From Ferranicluibacter rubi (GTDB taxonomy: Bacteria > Pseudomonadota > Alphaproteobacteria > Rhizobiales > Rhizobiaceae): DNA of 64,000 nucleotides. Shown here in pieces: positions 36,303 to 45,268 of the stretch. Under the pieces are notes generated by a model that was given only the letters and a program-made list of their open reading frames with translations, had not been told where the DNA came from and searched no databases. The position numbers and the translations under genes are program-made. The stretch is taken from contig NZ_JAANCM010000002.1 of NCBI RefSeq assembly GCF_011603255.1, positions 62,001 to 126,000 of the forward strand, given 5' to 3'. Positions within the stretch are counted from its first letter, which is position 1. Each line of letters opens with the position of its first letter.

Positions 36303-37271
36303 TTATTCAGGCGTCTTTCCCGTCGGCTTTCCCGGAGACAGCGCGATCGCTCGGCGTGTGTCCATGAGGCCCGACAGGAGGAAGAAGAAGGCGGGAATGG
36401 TGAAGAGCAGCACGGAGAGGTAGCCGAGCCACAGCACCGGTAGCCGCCAGGACTTGCCGCGGGTGCGGAAGTGGAAGACGGCGAAGCCGGAGAGCAGGAA
36501 GCCGGCGCCGAACGTGCCGCAGACGAGAGCACCCACGGCACCCGCCGCACCACCGGCAAAGGTCAGCACAAGCCCGCCGAGAAAGGCGAAGATGGCGAAG
36601 CGATGCATCCGCAACGTCGAGGGAATATCCTCGCGGGGACGCAGGCTGCGACCGGACATCTGTACGATGCGCGTTGCCGTGTAATAGGCCGCAAACAACA
36701 TCAATACCCAGAGCGCACCCTGAACCATCGGCAGCGCGACGCTGAAGACGGCCTTGATCTGCGCGAGAGCGGCGGGATCCGGATTGTAGGTCGGTTCCTG
36801 GCTCTTCAGCGCTTCGATAACCATATCGACCATGCCGGCCGCGGTTTCCGTGCTGTAGCCAAGCACGACGCCGATGATCAGCATGCCCCCGGCAACGAGC
36901 CCGGAAAGATGGGTGAGGATATCGGAGAGCGGATACCACGCCATGGCGTCGTCGGGGCCGCCGATCTCGCTTGCCGGCCGCGCAAGGTTTGCCAGATGCG
37001 ACAGCCAAGCGGCGGGGATGAGCGTGACGACGAGAATAAGCAGCGCGAAATAAGGAGAGACGGCAATGGCCGCAAGAAAACCCGCAACGACGACGGCGAC
37101 GATGGCAGCCGCATTGCCCCAGCCGAGCCCGGCGATCAGGATCGGCAGCGCAGAGGCGGCATAGAGAACGATGGCGAGCGAGGAGGGCGTGGTTGCGCCG
37201 AACGACAGGAACGCGGCGGTAACGCCGGCCAGAATGCCGGTGAGCAACGATGTCCTGTTGATGGCTGTCAC
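36303..37271 (-). CDS. DUF2232 integral membrane protein
   Basis: A 322-residue membrane protein with a GTG start and about eight hydrophobic segments distributed through the length. The position between rpsR and rplI is typical of the DUF2232 family in alphaproteobacteria. Function is unknown. The C-terminal tail is short and basic (MDTRRAIALSPGKPTGKTPE). The upstream AGGACAG box supports the GTG. It lies after the strong hairpin that follows rpsR, so it may be expressed less than the ribosomal genes. Confidence 0.85.
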   Translation of the reverse strand: MTAINRTSLLTGILAGVTAAFLSFGATTPSSLAIVLYAASALPILIAGLGWGNAAAIVAVVVAGFLAAIAVSPYFALLILVVTLIPAAWLSHLANLARPASEIGGPDDAMAWYPLSDILTHLSGLVAGGMLIIGVVLGYSTETAAGMVDMVIEALKSQEPTYNPDPAALAQIKAVFSVALPMVQGALWVLMLFAAYYTATRIVQMSGRSLRPREDIPSTLRMHRFAIFAFLGGLVLTFAGGAAGAVGALVCGTFGAGFLLSGFAVFHFRTRGKSWRLPVLWLGYLSVLLFTIPAFFFLLSGLMDTRRAIALSPGKPTGKTPE

Positions 37272-37374
37272 GTGTCGCTGTCCTGCTCTTCGGCAGTTAG
37301 AGGACTTGACGTCCCCAACATGGGTTTTGGCGCTCGAAGCGCTCAGGTCCGATCCGCGCCCATCGCGGAAGGGA

Positions 37375-37405
37375 GAAAGCGGCCGATCCGGGATCGGCCG
37401 CTTTC
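37375..37405 (-). terminator. Terminator after rpsR
   Basis: GAAAGCGGCCGAT and ATCGGCCGCTTTC form a perfect 13-bp stem around a five-base GC loop, 18 bases beyond the rpsR stop on the minus strand. The stem ends in the TTTC of its right arm. It separates rpsF-rpsR from the DUF2232-rplI pair and may allow read-through control. Confidence 0.65.
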
Positions 37406-37422
37406 GTCAATAAAAGCCTGAC

Positions 37423-37671
37423 TTACGAAAGAACGTAGGGCAGGAGGCCGAGGAAACGGGCGCGCTTGATGGCCTGGGCCAGTTCGCGCTGCTTCTTCTG
37501 GGAAACGGCGGTGATGCGCGAAGGTACGATCTTGCCGCGCTCGGAAATGTAGCGCTGCAGGAGGCGTACGTCCTTGTAGTCGATCCGCGGAGCGTTTGCG
37601 CCCGAGAAGGGGCAGGTCTTGCGGCGGCGATGGAAGGGGCGGCGTGCCGGAGCGGAGGAGATGTCAGCCAT
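37423..37671 (-). CDS. rpsR: 30S ribosomal protein S18
   Basis: An 82-residue ribosomal protein that binds 16S rRNA together with S6. The core motifs are present: [26 protein letters not shown] and [22 protein letters not shown]. The N-terminus has CPFSGANAP, and one Cys is visible. It begins 20 bases after rpsF. AAGGG precedes the ATG by about ten bases. The S6:S18 complex is known in other bacteria to repress its own mRNA; no site was verified here. Confidence 0.97.
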   Translation of the reverse strand: MADISSAPARRPFHRRRKTCPFSGANAPRIDYKDVRLLQRYISERGKIVPSRITAVSQKKQRELAQAIKRARFLGLLPYVLS

Positions 37672-37691
37672 TGTCTATAATCCCTTCGATC

Positions 37692-38132
37692 TTAAACGCG
37701 GTCTTCGCGCGGACGGCGCGGACGGTCTTCACGGTCGCCATCGCGGCGCGGACGGTCGCCGAAGCCACGGTCCGGACGGTCGCCGTCACGGCGCGGACGG
37801 TCGTCGCGGTCGCGCTTCTGCATCATGGCGGACGGGCCGTCTTCATGCTTTTCGACAGCGATGGTCATGTAGCGAAGAACGTCTTCGTTAATGCGCATCT
37901 GGCGCTCGACTTCGTGGACGGCCGGTGCCGGAGCATCGATGTCCATGAGGACGTAGTGAGCCTTGCGGTTCTTGGCGATACGGTAGGTGAGGGACTTGAG
38001 GCCCCAGTTTTCCACCCGGCCGACCTTGCCGCCATTGGCTTCGATCACACCCTTGTACTGTTCGACGAGGGCTTCGACCTGCTGTGCGGACACGTCCTGG
38101 CGGGCCAGGAACACATGTTCATAGAGAGCCAT
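37692..38132 (-). CDS. rpsF: 30S ribosomal protein S6 with Arg/Asp-rich tail
   Basis: A 146-residue S6. The ferredoxin-like core starts [20 protein letters not shown] and includes [20 protein letters not shown]. The last 35 residues are a low-complexity Arg/Asp tail in which DRPRRDGDR is repeated. E. coli S6 also has a charged tail, added with glutamates by RimK; this one is mixed-charge. The ATG at 38132 follows AAAGGTAAG; a longer frame to 38171 is not the family start. It is co-transcribed with rpsR from the promoter at 38356-38383. Confidence 0.96.
   Translation of the reverse strand: MALYEHVFLARQDVSAQQVEALVEQYKGVIEANGGKVGRVENWGLKSLTYRIAKNRKAHYVLMDIDAPAPAVHEVERQMRINEDVLRYMTIAVEKHEDGPSAMMQKRDRDDRPRRDGDRPDRGFGDRPRRDGDREDRPRRPREDRV
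37695..37810 (-). repeat. Imperfect tandem repeat at rpsF 3' end
   Basis: The 3' end of rpsF consists of imperfect repeats rich in CGGACGGTCGCC-like blocks (plus-strand sense), encoding DRPRRDGDR-type units. The unit length varies in multiples of three, so copy-number change would keep the frame. Confidence 0.6.
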
Positions 38133-38437
38133 GATTGGCTTACCTTTCTTGCGTTTAACGTCACCCGGCAACGGCGCTAAGCCTCAACGACTGTTCTTAA
38201 AGACGCGCGAGCGCCGGCAAGAAAGTGTTGTTTCGAGACGGTCGAGAGCGGAGACACGGGAGGCTGGATCCCTTCAGGATCCCGACAGGCACTACAAGAG
38301 CGCCGGCCCTCCGTTCAGCCACCAGCCAGATAACCGGGTGTTTCGAACACGGCGGCTTATACGCGGATTCTCCGGAATTGCAAGACCGGAGATCCACGTA
38401 TCGAGAGCGCGCTGTTAACGTGGGCGCAGGATGCCGA
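38133..38437. other. rpsF leader and promoter region
   Basis: 305 bases between the aldo/keto reductase stop and rpsF, both on the minus strand. It contains a good promoter (38356-38383), implying a leader of a little over 200 bases. The leader carries a GGATCC inverted pair (near 38269-38285) and two copies of GCCGGCGCTC. No gene is recognised. Confidence 0.6.
38356..38383 (-). promoter_or_regulatory. Probable sigma-70 promoter of rpsF operon
   Basis: On the minus strand TTGCAA (38383-38378) and TATAAG (38361-38356) are separated by exactly 17 bases. This is one of the better promoter-like sequences in the window. Confidence 0.55.
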
Positions 38438-38450
38438 TCAGATCGGCATC
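38430..38450 (-). terminator. Hairpin spanning the aldo/keto reductase stop codon
   Basis: GATGCCGAT and ATCGGCATC form a perfect 9-bp stem around CAG; the reductase stop codon lies at the loop. No T tract follows, so termination is uncertain. Confidence 0.35.
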
Positions 38451-39481
38451 GGGTAGAGGCGGTGGATCCGGCGAATGCCGTTGACCAGTTCCGGTGTCAG
38501 CACGAGATCGGCGGCGCCGAGATTGATCTCCAACTGCTCCATCGACGTCGCGCCGATGATGGCGGAGGTCGTGAAGGGGCGCGCGAGCACGAAGGCGAGC
38601 GCCAGCTGCGATGGGTCGATGCCGTGGTCGCGGGCGAGCGCCACATAGGCCTCGACGGCCGGCTCCTGATGCGGTGTGAAGCGACCGCCGAGATCGCCAT
38701 TGATCGACAGGCGGCTGCCATCCGGCCGCGATCCACCGATATATTTGCCCGACAGAAGGCCGGCAGCAAGCGGAGAGTAGGCAAGAAGCCCGACCGATTC
38801 GTGATGCGACAGCTCGGCAAAGTCGAGATCATGCGGGCGATACAGAAGATTGTACTCGTTCTGCGCGGAGGCGACGCGTGTCAGCCCGTGGCGCTCGGCG
38901 AGATCGAGCAGCTTCTGCGTGCCCCAGACCGTATCGTTGGAGACGCCGATCGCCCGGATCTTGCCCGCCTTCACCTGTGCATCCAGCGCATGCAGCAGCG
39001 CGCCGAGATCCTCGACCACCTTGTCGGTGTCCTGCTTGCTCGGATCGTAGCTCCAAGAATTGCGGAAGTGATAATGTCCGCGGTTCGGCCAGTGCAGCTG
39101 GTAGAGATCGACATGATCCGTCTGCAGCCGCTGCAGGCTGGCGTCGAGCGCCGTCGCGATGCTGTCCGCCGTCATCGGCCCGCCGCCGCGAATGTAGTTG
39201 CGACCCGACCCGGCGATCTTCGTCGCGAGCACGATCCGGTCGCGGTTGCCGCGCTCCGCCATCCAGTTTCCGATGATCCGCTCGGTCCCGCCATAGGTCT
39301 CTTCCGACAGTGGCGTCGTCGGATAAAGCTCCGCCGTGTCAATGAAGTTCACCCCGGCCTCGACCGAGGCGTCGAGCTGGGCGAAAGCCTCGTCCTGCGT
39401 GTTCTGCGATCCCCACGTCATGGTCCCCAGGCAAATGGTGGAGACCTCGATGCCGGTGCGGCCGAGTTGTTTGTACTGCAT
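38438..39481 (-). CDS. Aldo/keto reductase, Tas-like
   Basis: A 347-residue NADPH-dependent TIM-barrel reductase. The catalytic tetrad is Asp48, Tyr53 (AELYP), Lys88 (ATKIAG) and His130 (YQLHWP). The sequence resembles E. coli Tas along its length (MQYKQLGRTGIEVSTICLGT, VSNDTVWG, LLAYSPLAAGLLSGKY), including family length. The physiological substrate is unknown. It is divergent from fabD across about 240 bases and upstream of the rpsF promoter. Confidence 0.92.
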   Translation of the reverse strand: MQYKQLGRTGIEVSTICLGTMTWGSQNTQDEAFAQLDASVEAGVNFIDTAELYPTTPLSEETYGGTERIIGNWMAERGNRDRIVLATKIAGSGRNYIRGGGPMTADSIATALDASLQRLQTDHVDLYQLHWPNRGHYHFRNSWSYDPSKQDTDKVVEDLGALLHALDAQVKAGKIRAIGVSNDTVWGTQKLLDLAERHGLTRVASAQNEYNLLYRPHDLDFAELSHHESVGLLAYSPLAAGLLSGKYIGGSRPDGSRLSINGDLGGRFTPHQEPAVEAYVALARDHGIDPSQLALAFVLARPFTTSAIIGATSMEQLEINLGAADLVLTPELVNGIRRIHRLYPMPI

Positions 39482-39723
39482 GAAGGAATGACCTTGTCGA
39501 ACGCGACCGGAGACCCGGCCCCTTGTGATCCACGAAAGAGGCTGGCGCCCCTGCTGCGACGCAACATAATCGGCATGGAGGCAAGGTCAAGCGCTTCGGA
39601 AGACCCCGTCGAAGTCTCGCGATTCCTTCACGAGGTCGTGCTTCCGCAATGCCGTTTCCCCTCGCTGCTTGACTTCCAGAGCCTTAATGTGAATGGAGAA
39701 GCCAAAAATTCAGGAGGTTCCTC

Positions 39724-40665
39724 ATGGCGATCGCGTTTACGTTTCCGGGGCAGGGCAGTCAGGCGGTTGGCATGGGGCGGGATCTGGCGGAGGCTTTTCC
39801 CGAAGCGTCCGCGGTTTTTGCCGAGGTTGACGATGCGCTGGGCGAGAAGCTGTCCGATGTGATGTGGAACGGGCCGGAGGATCAGCTGACGCTGACGGCG
39901 AATGCACAGCCGGCACTGATGGCCGTCTCGGTCGCGGCGATCCGGGTTCTGGAAGCGCGCGGGCTCGATCTCGCAAAGCATGTCGATTTCGTCGCCGGCC
40001 ACTCGCTCGGCGAATATTCGGCCCTCTGCGCCGCCGGCACCTTCTCGCTGGGCGATACCGCCCGCCTCCTGCGGATTCGCGGCAATGCCATGCAGGCGGC
40101 CGTGCCCGTGGGCAAGGGCGCGATGGCGGCGATCATCGGGCTCGATCATGACGCCGTCCAGGCGCTCTGTGCCGAAATGTCGGAGATCGGCCCCTGCCAG
40201 ATCGCCAACGACAATGGCGGCGGGCAGATCGTGATTTCCGGCGACAGGCAAGCCGTGGAAAAGGCCGCCAAGCAGGCAAGCGAGAACGGTGCGAAGCGCG
40301 CCATCATCCTGCCTGTGTCCGCTCCGTTCCATTCGGCTCTGATGGCGCCGGCAGCCGATGCCATGCGCGAGGCGCTGGCCAAGGTCGAGCGCCGCGATCC
40401 CGTGGTGCCGCTCATCGCCAACGTGCGTGCCGCTCCGGTCACCTCGGCCGACGAGATCGTCGATCTCCTGGTCGAGCAGGTGACGGGACAGGTGCGCTGG
40501 CGCGAAACCGTGGAATGGTTCGGCGCAAATCGTGTGACGACCCTCTACGAGGTCGGTTCCGGCAAGGTCCTGACCGGGCTCGCACGCCGCATCGACAAAT
40601 CCGTCACGGGGCTTGCGGTCAATTCGCCGGCCGATATCGAGGCCGTTCTCGCGGCTGTGCTCTGA
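39724..40665 (+). CDS. fabD: Malonyl-CoA:ACP transacylase
   Basis: A 313-residue enzyme that loads malonyl groups onto acyl carrier protein. The nucleophile is Ser94 in GHSLGEYSAL, the partner is His203 (SAPFHSALM), and the N-terminal FPGQGSQ motif is present. A strong AGGAGG site precedes the ATG. It is the first gene of the fabD-fabG-acpP-fabF cluster, all on the plus strand; fabG starts 79 bases later. Confidence 0.97.
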   Translation: MAIAFTFPGQGSQAVGMGRDLAEAFPEASAVFAEVDDALGEKLSDVMWNGPEDQLTLTANAQPALMAVSVAAIRVLEARGLDLAKHVDFVAGHSLGEYSALCAAGTFSLGDTARLLRIRGNAMQAAVPVGKGAMAAIIGLDHDAVQALCAEMSEIGPCQIANDNGGGQIVISGDRQAVEKAAKQASENGAKRAIILPVSAPFHSALMAPAADAMREALAKVERRDPVVPLIANVRAAPVTSADEIVDLLVEQVTGQVRWRETVEWFGANRVTTLYEVGSGKVLTGLARRIDKSVTGLAVNSPADIEAVLAAVL

Positions 40666-40744
40666 ACGCTCGCGGTTGCGGGCAGGTGATCCCGACGTCG
40701 GCTGAGACGCCGCCTTAGGGAATCGAAGATAAAGGAAGATGATC

Positions 40745-41482
40745 ATGCTCGACCTGACAGGCCGTAAAGCCTTGGTGACCGGCGCCTCCGGCGGCATCGG
40801 CGAAGAAATTGCCCGTATCCTGCATGCGCAGGGCGCGACCGTCGGTCTGCACGGTACCCGCGTCGAAAAGCTGGAAGAACTCGGCAATGCGCTCGGCGAG
40901 CGCGTGCACCTGTTCCCGGCCAACCTGTCGGATCGGGACGCCGTGAAGGCGCTGGGCGAAAAGGCCGAGAGCGAACTCGGCGGCGTCGACATTCTCGTCA
41001 ACAATGCAGGCATCACCAAGGACGGCCTGTTCGTCCGCATGAGCGATGCCGACTGGGATGCCGTACTGGAGGTCAACCTGACCGCCGTGTTCCGTCTGAC
41101 CCGCGAGCTGACCCACCCGATGATGCGCCGCCGCCATGGCCGCATCATCAACATCACTTCCATCGTCGGCGTCACCGGAAATCCGGGGCAGGCGAACTAT
41201 TGCGCCGCCAAGGCCGGCATGATCGGCTTTTCCAAGTCGCTGGCCCAGGAAATCGCGACCCGCAACGTGACGGTCAACTGTGTCGCCCCGGGCTTCATCG
41301 AAAGCGCGATGACCGGCAAGCTGAACGACAAGCAGAAGGACGCCATCATGGGGGCCATCCCGATGAAGCGCATGGGCACCGGTGCCGAGGTGGCAAGCGC
41401 CGTCGCCTATCTCGCGTCCAACGAGGCCGCTTACGTCACCGGCCAGACGATCCACGTCAATGGTGGCATGGCGATGATCTGA
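40745..41482 (+). CDS. fabG: 3-oxoacyl-ACP reductase
   Basis: A 245-residue NADPH-dependent short-chain reductase for the first reduction step in fatty-acid elongation. The cofactor motif GASGGIG is at residues 13-19, NNAG is near 86-89, and the catalytic residues are Ser139, Tyr152 and Lys156 (YCAAK). Two ATGs are close together (40739, 40745); AAGGAAG ends right before the first and is six bases from the second, so the second is chosen and also fits the family N-terminus MLDLTGRKALVTG. Confidence 0.96.
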   Translation: MLDLTGRKALVTGASGGIGEEIARILHAQGATVGLHGTRVEKLEELGNALGERVHLFPANLSDRDAVKALGEKAESELGGVDILVNNAGITKDGLFVRMSDADWDAVLEVNLTAVFRLTRELTHPMMRRRHGRIINITSIVGVTGNPGQANYCAAKAGMIGFSKSLAQEIATRNVTVNCVAPGFIESAMTGKLNDKQKDAIMGAIPMKRMGTGAEVASAVAYLASNEAAYVTGQTIHVNGGMAMI

Positions 41483-41809
41483 GTCGGGTGCGGGAAGGAC
41501 CGATCGCGGGTAGCGAAATTGCCCGTAAATGCTTGTTGAGCAAGGATTGGCGTCCCAAATTCGGACTTTGCGCGGCCGTTAAACCGTGTTAATCGGGCCG
41601 TAGTGGTCTGGACGGCGCGGGGCTTTCGCCCTTTGCCGCACGGTCCGAACGGATCACGGAGAAGACGCGGATGCCGGCTCGCTGGAGCCCGTCCGGGCTC
41701 TCCCGGTTTGAAAGATTGCCGGTTGAACCGCAGTGGTTTAACAGGCTTTGGCAAGGGAACGCTTTCGGGCGCCCCTGATAAAGAGAAAACGAAGGTCGAG
41801 GAATCCGAC
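41483..41809 (+). other. acpP leader region
   Basis: 327 bases without a gene between fabG and acpP. It holds two hairpins: GAGCCC-GTCC-GGGCTC (41685-41700) and GTTGAACC/GGTTTAAC (41722-41742, one G-U pair). The acpP promoter is expected here, but I see no convincing -35/-10 pair. Confidence 0.5.
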
Positions 41810-42046
41810 ATGAGCGACATCGCAGAACGCGTAAAGAAAATTGTCATTGATCATCTTGGCGTCGATGCCGAAAAGGTAACTGAAGGCGCAAGCTTCATCG
41901 ACGATCTCGGCGCGGACTCGCTCGACACGGTCGAACTGGTCATGGCCTTCGAAGAAGAATTCGGCGTTGAAATTCCGGACGACGCTGCCGATTCGATCCT
42001 GACCGTCGGCGACGCCGTCAAGTTCATCGAGAAGGCCCAGGCTTAA
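41810..42046 (+). CDS. acpP: Acyl carrier protein
   Basis: A 78-residue acidic four-helix protein that carries acyl chains during fatty-acid synthesis. The 4'-phosphopantetheine attachment site is Ser37 in [12 protein letters not shown]. The start is fixed by the family N-terminus [17 protein letters not shown]; upstream frame extension has no resemblance. It sits alone between two non-coding stretches, consistent with separate, strong expression compared with fabG and fabF. Confidence 0.98.
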   Translation: MSDIAERVKKIVIDHLGVDAEKVTEGASFIDDLGADSLDTVELVMAFEEEFGVEIPDDAADSILTVGDAVKFIEKAQA

Positions 42047-42211
42047 TCGCCTAGTCTGAACGAACGGGTGCGGCGGGCGCGAAAGCAGCCCGCCCGCTCA
42101 TCCCGGTGACGCCGGTTCTGGTCCTGCCAGGAGGCCGGTCTGTTCATCCGGACCTGGAAGAGCCCTCGGGCAGCCCGGATGTGGCTGCAGCCATCGGGGC
42201 AGACGCGACGA

Positions 42212-42228
42212 GGTCCCGCCGCGGGACC
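42212..42228. other. Hairpin between acpP and fabF
   Basis: GGTCCCG-CCG-CGGGACC is a perfect 7-bp stem in the 252-base gap between acpP and fabF, about 70 bases before fabF. It may stop part of the abundant acpP transcript. Confidence 0.35.
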
Positions 42229-42298
42229 GGCTCCGTCGGCCGGCAGCGATCATTCGCGCCGGAGCATATCGAGACCTTACGAGGATGGATCGCGGTTC

Positions 42299-43558
42299 AT
42301 GAGACGTGTCGTTATCACCGGTACCGGCATGGTATCGCCGCTGGGTTGCGGAACGGAAGCCAGCTGGGCGAGACTGATCGCCGGCGACAACGCCGCCCGT
42401 ACCGTCACCGAGTTCGACGTTTCGGATCTCCCCGCCAAGATCGCCTGCCGCATTCCCTTCGGCGATGGTTCCAACGGCACGTTCAATGCCGATGACTGGA
42501 TGGAACCGAAGGAACAGCGCAAGGTCGATCCCTTCATCATCTATGCCATGGCTGCGGCCGATATGGCTCTGGACGACGCGGGCTGGCACCCCAAGACCGA
42601 CGACGACCAGATCGCCACGGGCGTGATGATCGGGTCCGGCATCGGCGGTCTCGAGGGCATCGTCGAGGGCGGCTACACGCTGCGCGACAAGGGCCCCCGC
42701 CGCGTTTCCCCCTTCTTCATTCCCGGCCGCCTGATCAACCTCGCCTCGGGCCAGGTCTCGATCCGCCACAAGCTGCGCGGCCCCAATCACTCCGTCGTCA
42801 CCGCCTGTTCGACCGGCGCGCACGCCATCGGCGATGCCTCCCGGCTGATTGCGCTCGGCGATGCCGACGTCATGGTGGCTGGCGGCACGGAATCTCCCAT
42901 CTCCCGCATCGCGCTTGCCGGCTTCGCCGCCTGCAAGGCGCTCTCGACCCAGCACAACGACGATCCGACCAAGGCCTCGCGCCCCTATGACAAGGACCGT
43001 GACGGCTTCGTCATGGGCGAGGGGGCCGGCATCGTCGTTCTGGAAGAACTCGAGCACGCCAAAGCGCGCGGCGCGAAGATCTATGCCGAGATCGTCGGCT
43101 ACGGTCTCTCGGGCGACGCCTTCCACATCACCGCGCCGTCCGAGGACGGCGACGGGGCCTATCGCTGCATGAAGATGGCGCTGAAGCGCGCGGGCCTGCA
43201 GCCCTCCGATATCGACTACATCAACGCCCACGGCACCTCGACCATGGCCGACACGATCGAGCTTGGCGCCGTCGAACGGGTCGTTGGCGACAGTGCATCC
43301 GGCATCGCCATGTCCTCGACCAAGTCGGCGATCGGGCACCTGCTGGGGGCTGCCGGCTCTGTCGAGGCGATCTTCTGCGCGCTCGCCATTCGCGACAATA
43401 TCGCGCCGCCGACGCTCAATCTCGACAACCCTTCTGTCGAGACGGCCATCGATCTCGTGCCGCATACGGCGCGCAAGAAGACAATCGATGTCGCGCTGTC
43501 GAACTCCTTCGGCTTCGGCGGCACCAATGCCACGCTGGTCATCCAGCGTTACGCCTGA
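42299..43558 (+). CDS. fabF: 3-oxoacyl-ACP synthase II
   Basis: A 419-residue condensing enzyme. The catalytic Cys170 is in TACSTGAHAIG, and the two histidines are in NAHGTSTMADT (near 310) and SAIGHLLGAAG (near 347), the FabB/FabF pattern. The C-terminal NSFGFGGTNATLV loop is intact. FabF elongates acyl-ACP and is the temperature-responsive step for vaccenate in E. coli. The start MRRVVITGTGMVSPLG is the family start. Confidence 0.97.
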   Translation: MRRVVITGTGMVSPLGCGTEASWARLIAGDNAARTVTEFDVSDLPAKIACRIPFGDGSNGTFNADDWMEPKEQRKVDPFIIYAMAAADMALDDAGWHPKTDDDQIATGVMIGSGIGGLEGIVEGGYTLRDKGPRRVSPFFIPGRLINLASGQVSIRHKLRGPNHSVVTACSTGAHAIGDASRLIALGDADVMVAGGTESPISRIALAGFAACKALSTQHNDDPTKASRPYDKDRDGFVMGEGAGIVVLEELEHAKARGAKIYAEIVGYGLSGDAFHITAPSEDGDGAYRCMKMALKRAGLQPSDIDYINAHGTSTMADTIELGAVERVVGDSASGIAMSSTKSAIGHLLGAAGSVEAIFCALAIRDNIAPPTLNLDNPSVETAIDLVPHTARKKTIDVALSNSFGFGGTNATLVIQRYA

Positions 43559-43913
43559 GGCTCCTCGCGCAGACGTGATCGCAAACCGATCGTTGGCACC
43601 GGACGATATTGTCCGGTGCCAACGATCCGGTCCTGTTTTTCGCCGCATTGCTCGTCTCAAAACAGCTCCCTGATCCACCGCGACCGGCCGTCTTCAAGGG
43701 CTCGGTCGAATGCGGCAGGTCACCAGAATAGAGCACCGCAGGTCGGTGTCGTCTTTTGGCGAGAGACATGCTAGGGGTGGCCACGCTCGCGCACGGCGGC
43801 CCCGTCAGGCTGGCGGCCTGTCTCGATCGTTTTTTCGCTGTCCCGAACCTCTTCCGGAGTTCGCATCGGGAAGCGGGGCGTGCAGGATTGCGAACTCCGG
43901 ATGCAGGACAGGC
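43559..43913 (+). other. Intergenic region fabF-mltG
   Basis: 355 bases before the chosen mltG GTG start. The notable feature is a 17-bp perfect hairpin at 43588-43627, followed by GTTTTTC. Upstream frame extension of mltG covers 43710-43913 but looks non-coding (Arg/Ser-rich, no family match). An mltG promoter is presumably between the hairpin and the gene. Confidence 0.5.
43588..43627 (+). terminator. 17-bp perfect hairpin after fabF
   Basis: The left arm GATCGTTGGCACCGGAC (43588-43604) pairs exactly with 43611-43627 around a six-base AT loop. A run of five Ts follows at about 43635. It is a probable intrinsic terminator of the fab transcript, separating it from mltG. Confidence 0.7.
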
Positions 43914-45116
43914 GTGAACGACGGACAAGAAAACAGCACGGCTCCGAGCGGCCGGAACGAGGGCGGCACCAAGGGGCCGATCATTCCGAAATCGCCGATC
44001 GAGGCTCTGCGACCGGAAAAGGTTCCGCAGCCCCCCAAGCGCTCGCGCAAGGCGCGCAGCCAGGTGGTCATCTTCCTCAACTTCCTGATGACGGTCATCG
44101 TCGTGCTGACGCTGGTGGCAGCAGGCACGGCCTATTACGCCATGACCTCCTACGAGGCACGGGGACCGCTTGTCGCCAACAGCAATTTCATCGTGCGCAA
44201 CGGCGCCGGTATTGCCGAGATTGCCTCGAGCCTGGAGCGCAACCAGATCGTCTCCGACGGCCGTGTCTTCCGCTTCATGTCGGAAGCCTATCTGGATGAC
44301 GAGACCCTGAAGGCGGGCGAGTACGAGATCAAGGCGGGCGCCTCGATGCAGGAGATCATGGAGCTTCTGAAGTCGGGCAAGTCGATCCTCTATTCGGCGT
44401 CCCTTCCCGAAGGGCTCACCGTTAAGCAGATGTTCCGCAAGCTGCAGGACGATCCGATCCTCGAAGGCGACCTGCCGGCAAACCTTCCGGCCGAGGGCAC
44501 GTTGAGGCCGGATACCTACAAGTTTTCGCGCGGCACCAAGCGCGCCGAGATCGTCGCCCAGGCGACGGCCGCACAGAAGACCATCGTTGACCAGATCTGG
44601 GCGAAGCGCGACGAGAAGCTGCCGATCAAGACGCGGGAGGAGTTCGTCACGCTCGCCTCGATCGTGGAGAAGGAAACCGGCATCGCCGACGAGCGCTCGC
44701 GCGTCGCCTCGGTCTTCCTCAACCGCCTCGACAAGGGCATGCGGCTGCAGTCCGACCCGACGATCATCTACGGCATCTTTGGCGGCGAGGGGAAACCGGC
44801 GGATCGCCCGATCCTGCGCTCCGATCTCGAAAAGAAGACGCCTTACAACACCTATGTCATCAAGGGTCTGCCCCCGACGCCGATCGCCAATCCCGGCAGG
44901 GCCGCGCTGGAGGCTGTCGCCAATCCCTCGCGCACCGCCGATCTCTACTTCGTAGCGGATGGCACGGGCGGCCACGTCTTTGCGACCACGCTCGACGATC
45001 ACAACGCCAATGTCCGCCGCTGGCGCAAGCTGGAAGCGGAGAAGGCCAGCGCCGCCAAGGCGGCCGGCGCGGCAGCTCCACCGGCAGACGCCGCAGAGGC
45101 GCCTGTCCAGAACTGA
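43914..45116 (+). CDS. mltG: Endolytic murein transglycosylase MltG
   Basis: A 400-residue inner-membrane lytic transglycosylase that cuts nascent glycan strands and so terminates peptidoglycan chains. After a cytoplasmic Pro/Lys/Arg-rich region comes one membrane segment near residues 50-78 (VVIFLNFLMTVIVVLTLVAA), a LysM-like domain, and the YceG catalytic domain with the catalytic Glu near residue 250 in ASIVEKETGI. NTYVIKGLPPTPIANPG is a family signature. The start is a GTG (VNDGQEN) with AGGAC seven bases upstream; the only in-frame ATG lies 68 codons further up. The start is the weak point of this call. Confidence 0.9.
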   Translation: MNDGQENSTAPSGRNEGGTKGPIIPKSPIEALRPEKVPQPPKRSRKARSQVVIFLNFLMTVIVVLTLVAAGTAYYAMTSYEARGPLVANSNFIVRNGAGIAEIASSLERNQIVSDGRVFRFMSEAYLDDETLKAGEYEIKAGASMQEIMELLKSGKSILYSASLPEGLTVKQMFRKLQDDPILEGDLPANLPAEGTLRPDTYKFSRGTKRAEIVAQATAAQKTIVDQIWAKRDEKLPIKTREEFVTLASIVEKETGIADERSRVASVFLNRLDKGMRLQSDPTIIYGIFGGEGKPADRPILRSDLEKKTPYNTYVIKGLPPTPIANPGRAALEAVANPSRTADLYFVADGTGGHVFATTLDDHNANVRRWRKLEAEKASAAKAAGAAAPPADAAEAPVQN

Positions 45117-45268
45117 GTCTCCCCCAGGCCTTCCAAGCCTTACCTTTAACCCGGCCCCGGAACGTCACCTTGTGGATGACGCGTCGGGGCCGGGCCCGCT
45201 TTCGCAATAGGCCTTGCGGGCGCAGTCGTTGCAGCCTTAAACAGAACGCTCGCTTATCCCCAAGGAGT

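Noticed and set aside
43710-43913. 68-codon N-terminal extension of mltG
   Set aside because: The extension is Arg/Ser-rich and unlike MltG N-termini; a GTG with an AGGAC site fits better.
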